NCBI RefSeq assembly: GCF_014874095.1
Contig: NZ_JADBEB010000001.1
Span: forward strand, 8,928,001-8,992,000
Reading direction: 5' to 3'
Length of the DNA: 64,000 bases
Origin: Plantactinospora soyae
GTDB taxonomy: Bacteria > Actinomycetota > Actinomycetes > Mycobacteriales > Micromonosporaceae
The translations under genes and the position numbers were made by a program. The notes under the pieces are model-generated. The model was not told the origin of the DNA. It worked only from the letters and a program-made list of their open reading frames with translations, and made no database searches. Shown piece after piece: positions 45,213 to 53,868 of this stretch; position 1 is the stretch's first letter; every line of letters starts with the position of its first letter.

Positions 45213-45227
45213 CTACGTTGGACGTAG
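45213..45227. promoter_or_regulatory. candidate PadR operator
   Basis: Perfect inverted repeat CTACGT-TGG-ACGTAG between the -10 region and the PadR start; TTGACC at 45185-45190 may be the -35. Confidence 0.6.
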
Positions 45228-45245
45228 TAGATGGAAGGTGGCCTC

Positions 45246-45560
45246 GTGTCCGGACTATCCGACCTGGGCAGGTTCTCCGAACCCGCGCTGCTCGTCCTGA
45301 TCAGCCTGGCCGCCGGCCCACGACACGGGTACGCCATGCAGGACGACATCGCCGGACTCACCGGTCAACGGCCCGGCCCGGGGACGCTGTACGGCGCGAT
45401 CCGACGCCTGGAGGAACACGGTTACATCGAGGCGCTGGCCGAGCAGGATCGGCGCCGCCCGTACCGGCTGACCGACGCCGGACGGGCCGCCCTCGGTACG
45501 GAACTGGAGCGGATGCGTACCGTCGTCAGCACCGGGCTCCGCCGGCTGGCGGTGTCCTGA
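45246..45560 (+). CDS. PadR-family transcriptional regulator
   Basis: 104 residues from the GTG at 45246, chosen because GGAAGG lies 7 bases upstream; an ATG at 45231 lacks such a site. Winged helix: FSEPALLVLISLAAGPRHGYAMQDDIAGL ... PGTLYGAIRRLEEHGYIE ... RRRPYRLTDAG. Small PadR of the two-component-like PadR/membrane-protein type; it likely represses itself and the membrane protein downstream through the palindrome at 45213. Confidence 0.9.
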   Translation: MSGLSDLGRFSEPALLVLISLAAGPRHGYAMQDDIAGLTGQRPGPGTLYGAIRRLEEHGYIEALAEQDRRRPYRLTDAGRAALGTELERMRTVVSTGLRRLAVS

Positions 45561-45590
45561 TGCGCTCCCTCCCGGCGGTGTCCTGATGCG
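45548..45590. repeat. 17-bp direct repeat spanning the padR stop and the next start
   Basis: GGCGGTGTCCTGATGCG occurs at 45548-45564 and 45574-45590, 26 bp apart. Each copy contains a TGATG stop/start junction. Confidence 0.8.
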
Positions 45591-46608
45591 GCGCCGACGT
45601 CCCGGCGACGGCGAGCCGACCCGGCCGGTCGACCGCGAGCCGGGGCAGCCGGTCGACGGCGAGCCGACCCGGCGGTTCGATGGCGTACTGGCGCGGCTGG
45701 TCGCCACCGTACTGGCGCTGTATCCCCGCCCGATCCGGGAGCGTTACGGCGCGGAGATCGCCGACCTGCTGACCCACTCCCCCACCCCGGTACGCGATCT
45801 CGCCGACGTGACCTGGTGCGCCCTGGCGGACCGGGTCGTCCGCGGCGCGCAGGCGTTGACCCTCGCCCGGGCCCGTACCGGGGTGTTCATCCTGGCCAAG
45901 TTGCTGCTGATCCCGCTGGGGCTCACGATCGCGCTGCTGGTCCTGATGGTGGCCGCCGGACCGCCACTGAACCTGATGGTGGCGCTCGACATCGACGTGG
46001 AACGGACCGCGTCGATGGTGCACAGCCTGTCGATACTGCCCCTCGGGCTGCTCGCCTGGTGGCTCGGGCGCCGGCTGGGCCGTAGCGGCGCGGTCCCGGC
46101 CGCGTGGGCGCTGGCTCCCACCGCTCTCGCCGTCGGGCTGCTCGCCCTGGCCGCGCTGCCCGGAGTGGGCGTGATACTCGGCGAGACCCCGGACTCGGCC
46201 ACGCTCGCCATCCTGTGCTGGTCCGCCGGCACCGCCGTGACCTGCCGACTGCTCCGGACCGCCCTGGTCCACCGACGGGTCGCCAGGGCCTGGCTCACCG
46301 GCCTCGGCGGCGGGCTCGTCCTGCTCACCCTGAGCACCATCGGGTACGTCTGGAGCGCCATCGACGCCGCCCGGGCCCCGCGCGGGTCCGCGCCGTACTG
46401 GTATCTGAGTGCGATCAGCGGAATCGATCCGGGCCTGGTCGACGACACCCATCTACAGCTCGCCGACGCGGTCGCACTGCTGCCGTCGGTGCTCACCGCC
46501 TGCACGGTGTACGCGTTCGCGCTGACCGCCGGGGCCGTCGGGGCCAGCGGCGCGGCCATCACCGCCGATCAGGGCAGGAAGAAGGCCCCGTCCCGGCTGG
46601 CGTCCTGA
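45586..46608 (+). CDS. PadR-associated integral membrane protein
   Basis: 340 residues. A polar Arg/Glu/Pro repeat region (about 1-25) is followed by LYPRPIRERYGAEIADLLTHSP, a short cytosolic motif common in membrane proteins encoded next to PadR genes, and then about seven hydrophobic helices from residue 105 on. Function unknown. It starts in the second copy of a 17-bp repeat whose first copy holds an alternative start leading to an eight-codon reading frame. Confidence 0.8.
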   Translation: MRRRRPGDGEPTRPVDREPGQPVDGEPTRRFDGVLARLVATVLALYPRPIRERYGAEIADLLTHSPTPVRDLADVTWCALADRVVRGAQALTLARARTGVFILAKLLLIPLGLTIALLVLMVAAGPPLNLMVALDIDVERTASMVHSLSILPLGLLAWWLGRRLGRSGAVPAAWALAPTALAVGLLALAALPGVGVILGETPDSATLAILCWSAGTAVTCRLLRTALVHRRVARAWLTGLGGGLVLLTLSTIGYVWSAIDAARAPRGSAPYWYLSAISGIDPGLVDDTHLQLADAVALLPSVLTACTVYAFALTAGAVGASGAAITADQGRKKAPSRLAS

Positions 46609-46643
46609 CCTGCTCGGTACGGCACCGCCGCAAGAACTACCGG

Positions 46644-47198
46644 TCAGATCCAGGCGTTCGGGTCGGCCGCCAACTCGCGGACCCGGTCGGGCAGCTTCCC
46701 ACTGGCGACGTCGGCGATGGTGACCGAGTCGAGGATCTCCCGCTCGCTGGCCCGCAGCGCGATCCAGACCTCCTGGAGCGCCCGCGCCGCGCCCTGGTAG
46801 CCGAGGTCCTCCGGTCGCTGGCCCCGGATGTTGGCCAGAGGGCCGTCGATCACCCGGATCACCTCGGCCAGCGAGATCTCCGTCGCCGGACGGGCCAGCC
46901 AGTAGCCACCCTCCGGACCCCGCTGGGCGTGCACGATGCCGCCCCGGCGCAACTGCAACAGGATGCTCTCCAGGAACTTGGGCGGGATCTCCTGGGTCCG
47001 GGCGATCTGCTCGGCGGTGACCGGGGTCGGCCGCTGGGTCGGCATTCCGGTCCGGATCGTCCCACCCGAACGGCCGCCGGGTCGGGCTCGGCCGTCGGTT
47101 CCGGAGCCGGCACCCGGCCCCGACGCGCTTTCCTCGGCGTGTGCGGCGAGTTCGGCGACGGCACGCAGCGCATAGTCGACCCGGGCGGAGAGACGCAT
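46644..47198 (-). CDS. Rrf2-family transcriptional regulator, cysteine-free
   Basis: 184 residues. Rrf2 winged helix: MRLSARVDYALRAVAELA, then VTAEQIARTQEIPPKFLESILLQLRRGGIVHAQRGPEGGYWLARP. No Cys occurs anywhere, so the iron-sulfur cluster of IscR/NsrR is impossible; other ligands or none must be used, as in cysteine-biosynthesis regulators. A Gly/Ser/Arg-rich insert of about 30 residues at 23-55 interrupts the first helices and is atypical. No obvious target gene is adjacent. Confidence 0.87.
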   Translation of the reverse strand: MRLSARVDYALRAVAELAAHAEESASGPGAGSGTDGRARPGGRSGGTIRTGMPTQRPTPVTAEQIARTQEIPPKFLESILLQLRRGGIVHAQRGPEGGYWLARPATEISLAEVIRVIDGPLANIRGQRPEDLGYQGAARALQEVWIALRASEREILDSVTIADVASGKLPDRVRELAADPNAWI

Positions 47199-47303
47199 GT
47201 CGGCAAGGTTAGTCCGGTCGCCGCGCCGGCCCCGCCGGGCCCCGAGCCAATGCCGCAGCCCGGGTAGGTTAAGGACCGGCGGGGAACGCCGAGCGCCGCC
47301 GGG

Positions 47304-48197
47304 TCAGCCGCCGACGCGGCGGAGCAGACCCTCCTGTACGGCGCTGGCGATCTGCCGGCCGTCGACCGTGAACATCCGGCCGGTGGCCAGCCCCCGGCCC
47401 CCCGAGGCCGACGGGCTCCAGCAGTCGTAGAGGAACCACTCGTCGGCCCGGAACGGGCGGTGGAACCAGAGGGCGTGGTCGAGGCTGGCGCCCACCATGC
47501 CGCCCGGTCCCCACACCTCGCCGTGCACCGACAGGACCGAGTCGAGCAGCGTCATATCGGAGGCGAAGGTGAGCGCGCAGGCGTGCAGCAGCGGGTCGTC
47601 CGGCAGCTTTCCGTCGATCCGCATCCAGACCCGTTGGTGCGGGTCGACCGGCCGGTCGCCGGGCGCGACCCAGCCGGGTTCGCCGACGTAGCGGACGTCG
47701 ATCGGGCGCGGGATCGTCCCCCAGATGCCCAGCCGCTCCGGGTACCGGGCCAGTCGGTCGGCCATCGTCGGCACCTCGTCCGGCGGTGGCACGTCGACCG
47801 GGGTCGGGGCGTGGTGGTCGAGTCCCTCCTCCTGGCGGTGGAAGGAGGCGGACATGAAGAAGATCGTCTTGCCGTGCTGGAGCGCGACGGAACGGCGTAC
47901 CGAGAAGGAGCGGCCGTCCCGGATGTTCTCCACCTGGTACTCGATCGGCTCGGCCGGGTCGCCGGGGCGGACGAAGTAGCCGTGCAGGGAGTGCACGACC
48001 CGGGACGGGTCCACGGTCCGGCCGGCGGCGACCAGTGCCTGGCCGGCAACCTGACCGCCGTAGACCCGCTGGGGTCCGACCGGCGGGCTGATGCCCCGGA
48101 AGGTCATCTCGTCGAGCTGCCGCAGGTCGAGGACGTCCAGCAACTGGTCGACCGCGGCCTGCCCGACGACCACCGCACGCCCGTCCTCGGAACTCAC
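47304..48197 (-). CDS. tesB: acyl-CoA thioesterase II (TesB)
   Basis: 297 residues with the double hot-dog fold: RVYGGQVAGQALVAAGRTV in the first domain, and LTFASDMTLLDSVL with the catalytic Asp plus ASLDHALWFHRPFRADEWFLY in the second. It hydrolyses acyl-CoA to free acid and CoA in the cytosol. The GTG start overlaps the pyruvate kinase stop by 4 bp, so the two are co-translated. Confidence 0.92.
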   Translation of the reverse strand: MSSEDGRAVVVGQAAVDQLLDVLDLRQLDEMTFRGISPPVGPQRVYGGQVAGQALVAAGRTVDPSRVVHSLHGYFVRPGDPAEPIEYQVENIRDGRSFSVRRSVALQHGKTIFFMSASFHRQEEGLDHHAPTPVDVPPPDEVPTMADRLARYPERLGIWGTIPRPIDVRYVGEPGWVAPGDRPVDPHQRVWMRIDGKLPDDPLLHACALTFASDMTLLDSVLSVHGEVWGPGGMVGASLDHALWFHRPFRADEWFLYDCWSPSASGGRGLATGRMFTVDGRQIASAVQEGLLRRVGG

Positions 48198-49645
48198 TGC
48201 CTGGCCCGGGCCGCCGACACCGCGTCGACCAGCGTGCCGAGCTGGTGCACCCGGAGGGTGTTGGTGGAGCCCGGGGTGCCGGACGGGGTCCCCGCGACGA
48301 TCACCACGTAGTCGCCCGGGTTGGCGTGGTTGAGCCCGACCAGCGCCTGGTCGACCTGCCGGAACATGTCGTCGGTGTGCTGGACGAACGGCATCAGGAA
48401 GGTCTCCACCCCCCAGGAGAGGGCGAGCTGGTCCCGGACCTCGGGCACCGGGGTGAAGGCCAGCAGCGGCAGGTCGCAGTGCAGCCGGGACAGCCGCCGG
48501 ACCGTGTCACCGGTCTGCGAGAACGCCACCAGGGCCTTCGCGCCGATGGCCTTGGCGATCTGGGAGGCGGCGACGGTCAGCGCGCCACCGTGGGTACGCG
48601 GGTCGTGCTGCAACCGCGGCACGCCGATCGACCCGGACTCGGTGGTCGTCACGATCTTGGCCATGGTGCTCACCGTCAGCACCGGGTACTTGCCGACGCT
48701 GGTCTCGCCGGAGAGCATCACCGCGTCCGCGCCGTCGAGCACCGCGTTGGCGACGTCGGACGCCTCGGCGCGGGTCGGCCGGGAATTCTCGATCATCGAG
48801 TCCAGCATCTGGGTGGCCACGATGACCGGCTTGGCGTTCTCCCGGCAGAGCTGCACGGCACGCTTCTGCACCAGGGGCACCTCGTCGAGCGGAAGCTCGA
48901 CGCCGAGGTCGCCACGGGCCACCATGATGCCGTCGAAGGCGTCGACGATCGCCTCCAGGTGGGTCACCGCCTCGGGCTTCTCCACCTTCGCCATCACCGG
49001 GCGGTGCACCCCGGCCTCCTGCATGATGCCGTGCGCCAGCTTGATGTCCTCGGGCGAACGGACGAACGACATCGCCACCATGTCGACACCGAGACCGAGC
49101 GCGAAGCGCAGATCCTCGGCGTCCTTCTCCGACATCGCCGGAACACTCACCGCGACGTTGGGCAGCGAGACGCCCTTGTTGTTGGAGACCGGACCGCCCT
49201 CGGTGACCAGTACCCGGATGTCGCTGCCGTCGACGTCGGTGACCTCGACCGCCACCCGGCCGTCGTCGATGAGCAGTCGGTCGCCCGGCTTCACCTCGAA
49301 CGGCAGCTTCTCGTAGGTGCACGAGACCCGTTCCCGGGTGCCGACGATCTTCTCTCCGGTGATCACCACGGAGTCGCCGGTCCGCCACTCGTGCGGGCCG
49401 TCGGCGAACTTGCCGAGCCGGATCTTCGGGCCCTGCAGGTCGGCCAGGACCGCGACCGCGTTGCCGGTCGACTGGGCGGCCTCGCGTACCAGGTGGTAGA
49501 CCTTCTCGTGGTCGGCGTGGCTGCCGTGGCTGAAGTTGAGCCTGGCTACGTCCATGCCCGCCTCGACGAGCCCACGGATCCGCTCCGGTGAGGAGGTCGC
49601 GGGGCCAAGGGTGCAGACGATCTTTGCGCGGCGTGTCACGGCCAT
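48194..49645 (-). CDS. pyk: pyruvate kinase
   Basis: 483 residues from the ATG at 49645. AKIVCTLGPATSSPERI at the N-terminus, the B domain, the active-site stretch MAKVEKPEAVTHLEAI with the catalytic Lys, MVARGDLGVELPLDEVP, and the C-terminal domain from SQTGDTVRRLSR. Final step of glycolysis: phosphoenolpyruvate plus ADP to pyruvate plus ATP. A longer frame upstream is not supported. First gene of a pyk-tesB pair. Confidence 0.96.
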   Translation of the reverse strand: MAVTRRAKIVCTLGPATSSPERIRGLVEAGMDVARLNFSHGSHADHEKVYHLVREAAQSTGNAVAVLADLQGPKIRLGKFADGPHEWRTGDSVVITGEKIVGTRERVSCTYEKLPFEVKPGDRLLIDDGRVAVEVTDVDGSDIRVLVTEGGPVSNNKGVSLPNVAVSVPAMSEKDAEDLRFALGLGVDMVAMSFVRSPEDIKLAHGIMQEAGVHRPVMAKVEKPEAVTHLEAIVDAFDGIMVARGDLGVELPLDEVPLVQKRAVQLCRENAKPVIVATQMLDSMIENSRPTRAEASDVANAVLDGADAVMLSGETSVGKYPVLTVSTMAKIVTTTESGSIGVPRLQHDPRTHGGALTVAASQIAKAIGAKALVAFSQTGDTVRRLSRLHCDLPLLAFTPVPEVRDQLALSWGVETFLMPFVQHTDDMFRQVDQALVGLNHANPGDYVVIVAGTPSGTPGSTNTLRVHQLGTLVDAVSAARARQ

Positions 49646-49813
49646 CAGGCTATTCTCTCTCTCGGATCGGCCCGCTAGACCTCGGAAGCCGAACGGTTGA
49701 CCAACGTCTCGCGGCGGGGAAGTGACCGGCGGGTACGTCACACCGGGACGTTGTCGGCGGGCATCAGCGACCGCGCGGCGCCGAGCCTACCCCCGCCGCC
49801 CTTGCCACGTCCT

Positions 49814-49855
49814 CCCGGCCTGATCTACTCCGGTCCCGGCCTGATCTGCTCCGGG
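49814..49855. repeat. 21-bp tandem duplication
   Basis: Two adjacent copies of a 21-bp unit beginning CCCGGCCTGATCT, differing at two bases, in the 400-bp gap between pyk and the amidase operon. The rest of the gap shows no gene. Confidence 0.7.
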
Positions 49856-50045
49856 TGGTACGCGGACGGCAGCGACGCCCGACGAAAAGTGTACGCCGAC
49901 GCCGCACGGTTCACCGCGACGTGATCTTGCCGTTATCGCGCCGATACCGTTCGGACCCACAGTCGGTGGTCAACGATGTTGATCAAGATGACGCCACTGG
50001 TCGACACGTCGCCACCCCCGGCACCCCCAACGTCCGAGGAGCGCC

Positions 50046-50348
50046 ATGGCCCCCACCCCGCCCACCGATGCCGAACTCAACGTCCTGATCCGGGCCCGGC
50101 TCGCCAGCCTGGGCATCGACCTCGACCAGCTCCCGCCCGGTACCGCCACCGACCCGGAGACCGGTTCGCCGGGTCAGGACTCCGTCCTCGCCTCGCTGCG
50201 CTCCTTCGTCCGGGGCACCGTGGGCGCGCTCGCCGCGTACCAGCTGCCCGCCCCCGCCGGCACCGACCCGGAGGTGGCGAAGGCGCTCTCCCAGCAGGCG
50301 GCACCGATGCTCTATCCCTCGATCAGCACGGAATGGCGGCAGTCGTGA
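50046..50348 (+). CDS. small hypothetical protein preceding an amidase
   Basis: 100 residues from an ATG with GAGGAG upstream. Mostly helical: DAELNVLIRARLASLGIDLDQLP, a polar linker, then LRSFVRGTVGALAAYQLP and VAKALSQQAAPMLYPSIS. No signal peptide, metal motif or membrane segment. Its stop overlaps the amidase start (GTGA), which suggests a functional partner of the amidase, perhaps a small subunit; I do not recognise the family. Confidence 0.75.
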   Translation: MAPTPPTDAELNVLIRARLASLGIDLDQLPPGTATDPETGSPGQDSVLASLRSFVRGTVGALAAYQLPAPAGTDPEVAKALSQQAAPMLYPSISTEWRQS

Positions 50349-52048
50349 CCTCCACCTCCGAAACCGTGAACACCTTCGAACCCGTGGACCGGACGGTCGA
50401 CCGGCGGGCGTTCCTGGCCCGCGCCGCCGCGCTCGCCGCCGCCGGCACCGTCGGCGCCGCCATCGCCCTGCCGGGCACGGCCGGCGCGCACGGACCCGCC
50501 ACCGGAACCCCGGGCGGGCACGGCAACGCCGGAAAGCCGAACCCCGCCCTGGACCGGCCCGACGCGTACCGCCGGCCCCGGCCCGAGGCGCTGGCCGACC
50601 CGACCGAGCTGACCATCGCCGAGGCGGCCTGGCTGATCCGCGCCGGCAAACTCAGCCCGGAGCAGCTGGTCGAGGCGTACCTGGCCCGGATCGGCAGCTA
50701 CGACGGCACGTACCAGGCGTTCAACCTGGTGCTCGCCGACGCGGCGCTCGCCTCGGCGCGGGCCGCCACCCGCCGGTCACACACCGGCGCGCTGCACGGC
50801 ATCCCGGTGGCGATCAAGGACAACTACTACACGGCGGGCGTCCCGACCACCGCGAACTCGTACCTGTTCCGGGACTTCGTGCCGCCGTTCGACGCGACGG
50901 CGGTGGCCCGACTCAAGGCCAGCGGCGCGATCGTGCTCGGCAAGACCCAGATGGGTCCGCTGGCGACCACCCGGGCCACCACCCCGGCGGGCGTGATCAC
51001 CACGGTCAACGCCTGGACGCCGACCAACCCCGGCACCGATCCGGGCGGCTCGTCGACCGGTACCGCCACCGCGGTCGCCGGCCGGATGGCCACCGCCGGC
51101 ACCGGCACCCAGACCGGCGGCTCGATCACCGCGCCGTCCAACGCGCAGAACCTGACCGGGATCAAGCCGACCATGGGACGGGTCTCGCTGAACGGGATCA
51201 TCCCGCTCAGCTACACCCGGGACCACCCGGGACCGCTCGCCCGGGACGCCAAGGACGCCGCGATCATGCTGACCGCGATGGCCGGCGAGGACCCCGCCGA
51301 CCCGCGCAGCCAGGGCCTGCCCGCGGTGCCCCGACTGATCGAGGCGGCCACCCCGGTGTACGCCGGCAAGCGGGTCAAGCTGCGCTGGAAGACCCGGATC
51401 GGCATCCTGCCCGGGTACGCCACCGGCACCTCGGCGACCGCGCTGGCCCGGCAGGCGTTCCTGGCCGAACTGGCGGCGATCTCCGGCGCGACCCTGGTCG
51501 ACGTACCGCTGCCGGAGGAGTGGGACCTGCTCGGCGGCAACACCTTCAACAACATCCGGCTGCCGGAACGCAGTGAGCCGTTCATGCCGTACCTCCGGAC
51601 CGACCTGCGCGGTTTCGGGGTCGCGGTGACGAGCTGGTTGCAGGGCGCGCTGATGGGCGGCAACGAGTTCATCACCGGGCAGCGGGCCAAGCTGCTGTTC
51701 CTGGAACGGGTGCTCGACCAGCTCTTCGACGCCTGTGACGTGGTGGTGCAGACCAGTCCGGTGCCGTTCGACATCCTCGGCCTGCCGGAGATCGCCTTCC
51801 CGATCGGGTTCAGCACCGCCGGCGTACCGGTCGGCACGATCCTCGGCGGCCTGCCGTACGGGGAGGACCGGCTGTTGTCGGTGGTGGCCGCGTACCAGGA
51901 GGTCACCGACTGGCACTGGCGCCGCCCGGCGAACCCGCCGGCTCCGGCGGCCGGCGCCCGGGCCGCGCGCGGCACGCTCGCGGCACCGCAGCCGGACGAG
52001 TCCCGGGGCCGGCTCACCGCCGACCAGGTGGCCGAGCTGACCCAGTAG
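50345..52048 (+). CDS. Tat-exported amidase-signature-family protein
   Basis: 567 residues from the GTG at 50345 (ATG at 50333 is in frame and possible). Tat signal DRRAFLARAAALAAAGTVGAA, then the amidase fold: Lys in GIPVAIKDNYY, and PGGSSTGTATAVAGRMATAGTGTQTGGSI with the Ser-cis-Ser-Lys catalytic site. It hydrolyses amide bonds outside the cytoplasm; substrate unknown. The GTQTGG in place of the common GTDTGG is a minor deviation. Encoded in an operon with the 100-residue protein and followed by a strong terminator. Confidence 0.92.
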   Translation: MTSTSETVNTFEPVDRTVDRRAFLARAAALAAAGTVGAAIALPGTAGAHGPATGTPGGHGNAGKPNPALDRPDAYRRPRPEALADPTELTIAEAAWLIRAGKLSPEQLVEAYLARIGSYDGTYQAFNLVLADAALASARAATRRSHTGALHGIPVAIKDNYYTAGVPTTANSYLFRDFVPPFDATAVARLKASGAIVLGKTQMGPLATTRATTPAGVITTVNAWTPTNPGTDPGGSSTGTATAVAGRMATAGTGTQTGGSITAPSNAQNLTGIKPTMGRVSLNGIIPLSYTRDHPGPLARDAKDAAIMLTAMAGEDPADPRSQGLPAVPRLIEAATPVYAGKRVKLRWKTRIGILPGYATGTSATALARQAFLAELAAISGATLVDVPLPEEWDLLGGNTFNNIRLPERSEPFMPYLRTDLRGFGVAVTSWLQGALMGGNEFITGQRAKLLFLERVLDQLFDACDVVVQTSPVPFDILGLPEIAFPIGFSTAGVPVGTILGGLPYGEDRLLSVVAAYQEVTDWHWRRPANPPAPAAGARAARGTLAAPQPDESRGRLTADQVAELTQ

Positions 52049-52075
52049 CCGATCGGGTACGCGAACGCGTAGGAG

Positions 52076-52107
52076 GGGGGTCCTCAGCCTCGGTGCTGAG
52101 GACCCCC
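52076..52107. terminator. intrinsic terminator
   Basis: Perfect 13-bp stem GGGGGTCCTCAGC/GCTGAGGACCCCC with a 6-base loop, 28 bp past the amidase stop, between convergent genes. A second hairpin (TGATCAGA, 5-base loop, TCTGATCA at 52124-52144) overlaps the end of the S33 gene and may serve the other strand. Confidence 0.85.
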
Positions 52108-52141
52108 TCGTGAACTCGCGACGTGATCAGATCTCGTCTGA

Positions 52142-53614
52142 TCAGCCGGGCTGGCAGTGCCCGGAGAATGTCCGGCCGGTTACGAGATAGCGGACGGCGT
52201 ACCCGGCGCAACTGACCTCGACCAACGAGCCGTGCGTGTCGTCGTCGACGTATCCGAGGGTCCCGCCGATCGCCTGCCGCATCTCCTCCGCCCAGCGGGC
52301 CGGGGTGTTCCACTCGTGGGTGTGGGCCACCAGTTGGAGGGATCCGGACCGACGCTGCTGGACCAGTGGCTGCACCGGGTGCGGCCAGCCGGTGCACTCG
52401 CTGTACCGGGGGCTCATCGATCCGGCCATCGGGAACTGACTCACCTGGCGTTCGTGGGTCGCCCAGACCTGGTCGAAGTTCCGGGACGTGGTGTCCAGGT
52501 TGCAGTAGGTGGCGAGATTCATCAGGCCGCTGTAGCGCTCCCGGTGGTCGGACGACGGCCAGTCCGTCGCTCCGGCGAATGCGGTGTAGGCGGCAGCGAC
52601 AGCGGCCCGGTCACCAGCGACGACACCGGTGATCAGGCGGGCCGTCACCGGCCAGTCGGCTGAAGACCAGGTGGCGAGGCCGACTATGTCGTTGCCGGTG
52701 ATCTCACCACCGTCGAAGCCGAACGGCTCCGCCCGCAGTTCTTCGCGCAGTGCCAGCAGTCGTGACCGCACCTGGACCGGCTGGTCGCCGAGGTGGTAGC
52801 GGTCGTCGTGCCGGGCCAGCCAGGAACTGTAGGCGTGGAAGGCCCGCTCCATGTCGGGTATGACGTCCGCCGCGGTGAACGAGAAGGTCGGGCTCGACAC
52901 GCTGTCCAGCAGCATCCGGTCCACCCGGTCGGCGAACAGGGTTCGGTAGGTGGCGCCGAGCGCGGTGCCCCACGACACGCCGAGATAGCTGATCCGCGGC
53001 TCGCCCAGCGCCGCCCTTATCCGGTCCATGTCCCGGGCGATGTTCTGCGTGGTGAGGTTGCGGGCGAATGCCGGATCCGCGTTGCCGCACCGGCTGATGG
53101 CCGCACCGTACGCCGCGGCCTCCCGAGCCGCCTGCTGCCGGGGGGAGAGTCCGGGTTCGGGCGGGTACGGCGCCGGCGGGTCGCAGCGGAAGCCGGTGCT
53201 CTCTCCGGTACCGCGCGGGTCGAAGCCGATCAGGTCGAAGTGTTCCGCGACCTCGCCGGCTCGGCTGCCGGCAAGGTACGTGGGCAACTGCCGGCCGCTC
53301 CACCCCGGACCGCCCCAGTTCAGCAGCAGCACACCCCGGCGCCGGTTCGGGTCGGCAGCGGCCAGCCGGCTGACGGCGATGGTGACGGTGGGACCGTCGG
53401 GCCGGGCATAATCGAGTGGAACCAGCACGGTGCCGCATTCGAGTCGCTGTGTTGCTCCGCCCGCTGTCGATGGTGTCGCTGTCGATGGTGTCGGGCAGTC
53501 AGCCCAGTCGATCGCGGGTGACGCGCTGCTGGGAGCGGCGGCGACCACGCCGCCGAGCCCCACGCCCAGCAATGTCGCCGCCAATAGCATCCTCATCGGC
53601 CCTCTGCGGTGCAC
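52142..53614 (-). CDS. secreted S33-family alpha/beta hydrolase (tripeptidyl aminopeptidase-like)
   Basis: 490 residues from a GTG with AGGAGG five bases upstream. Signal peptide about 1-32. Alpha/beta hydrolase: NWGGPGWSG oxyanion region, FDPRGTGES, nucleophile elbow GVSWGT, and a TAP-like C-terminal domain ending in VDDDTHGSLVEVSC with the catalytic His. Streptomyces SlpD/Tap-type enzymes of this family cleave N-terminal tripeptides from proteins outside the cell. Monocistronic and divergent from the secreted GH3 gene. Confidence 0.9.
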   Translation of the reverse strand: MHRRGPMRMLLAATLLGVGLGGVVAAAPSSASPAIDWADCPTPSTATPSTAGGATQRLECGTVLVPLDYARPDGPTVTIAVSRLAAADPNRRRGVLLLNWGGPGWSGRQLPTYLAGSRAGEVAEHFDLIGFDPRGTGESTGFRCDPPAPYPPEPGLSPRQQAAREAAAYGAAISRCGNADPAFARNLTTQNIARDMDRIRAALGEPRISYLGVSWGTALGATYRTLFADRVDRMLLDSVSSPTFSFTAADVIPDMERAFHAYSSWLARHDDRYHLGDQPVQVRSRLLALREELRAEPFGFDGGEITGNDIVGLATWSSADWPVTARLITGVVAGDRAAVAAAYTAFAGATDWPSSDHRERYSGLMNLATYCNLDTTSRNFDQVWATHERQVSQFPMAGSMSPRYSECTGWPHPVQPLVQQRRSGSLQLVAHTHEWNTPARWAEEMRQAIGGTLGYVDDDTHGSLVEVSCAGYAVRYLVTGRTFSGHCQPG

Positions 53615-53868
53615 GCGTTCCTCCTGTTCGCTTATGGACGGTGGGAAGTCCTCATAAAGTACGAGCGGAGGGCCTGTTCACACGTCGTGCCCGGGGACGA
53701 CACGGTCCCGGCATCGCGGACGGGGTGAACCCGGTGCCGTACCGGATCTGGTCAGCGCCGTGGCCCGTACGGGTAGCAGTGCGGGCGCAACAACGACCTT
53801 GACGTTCATCAATATGAGCCATACGTTTGCCCCGGGTGCAGCGTCCTCACCGGAGGGGGAAGAACCGG

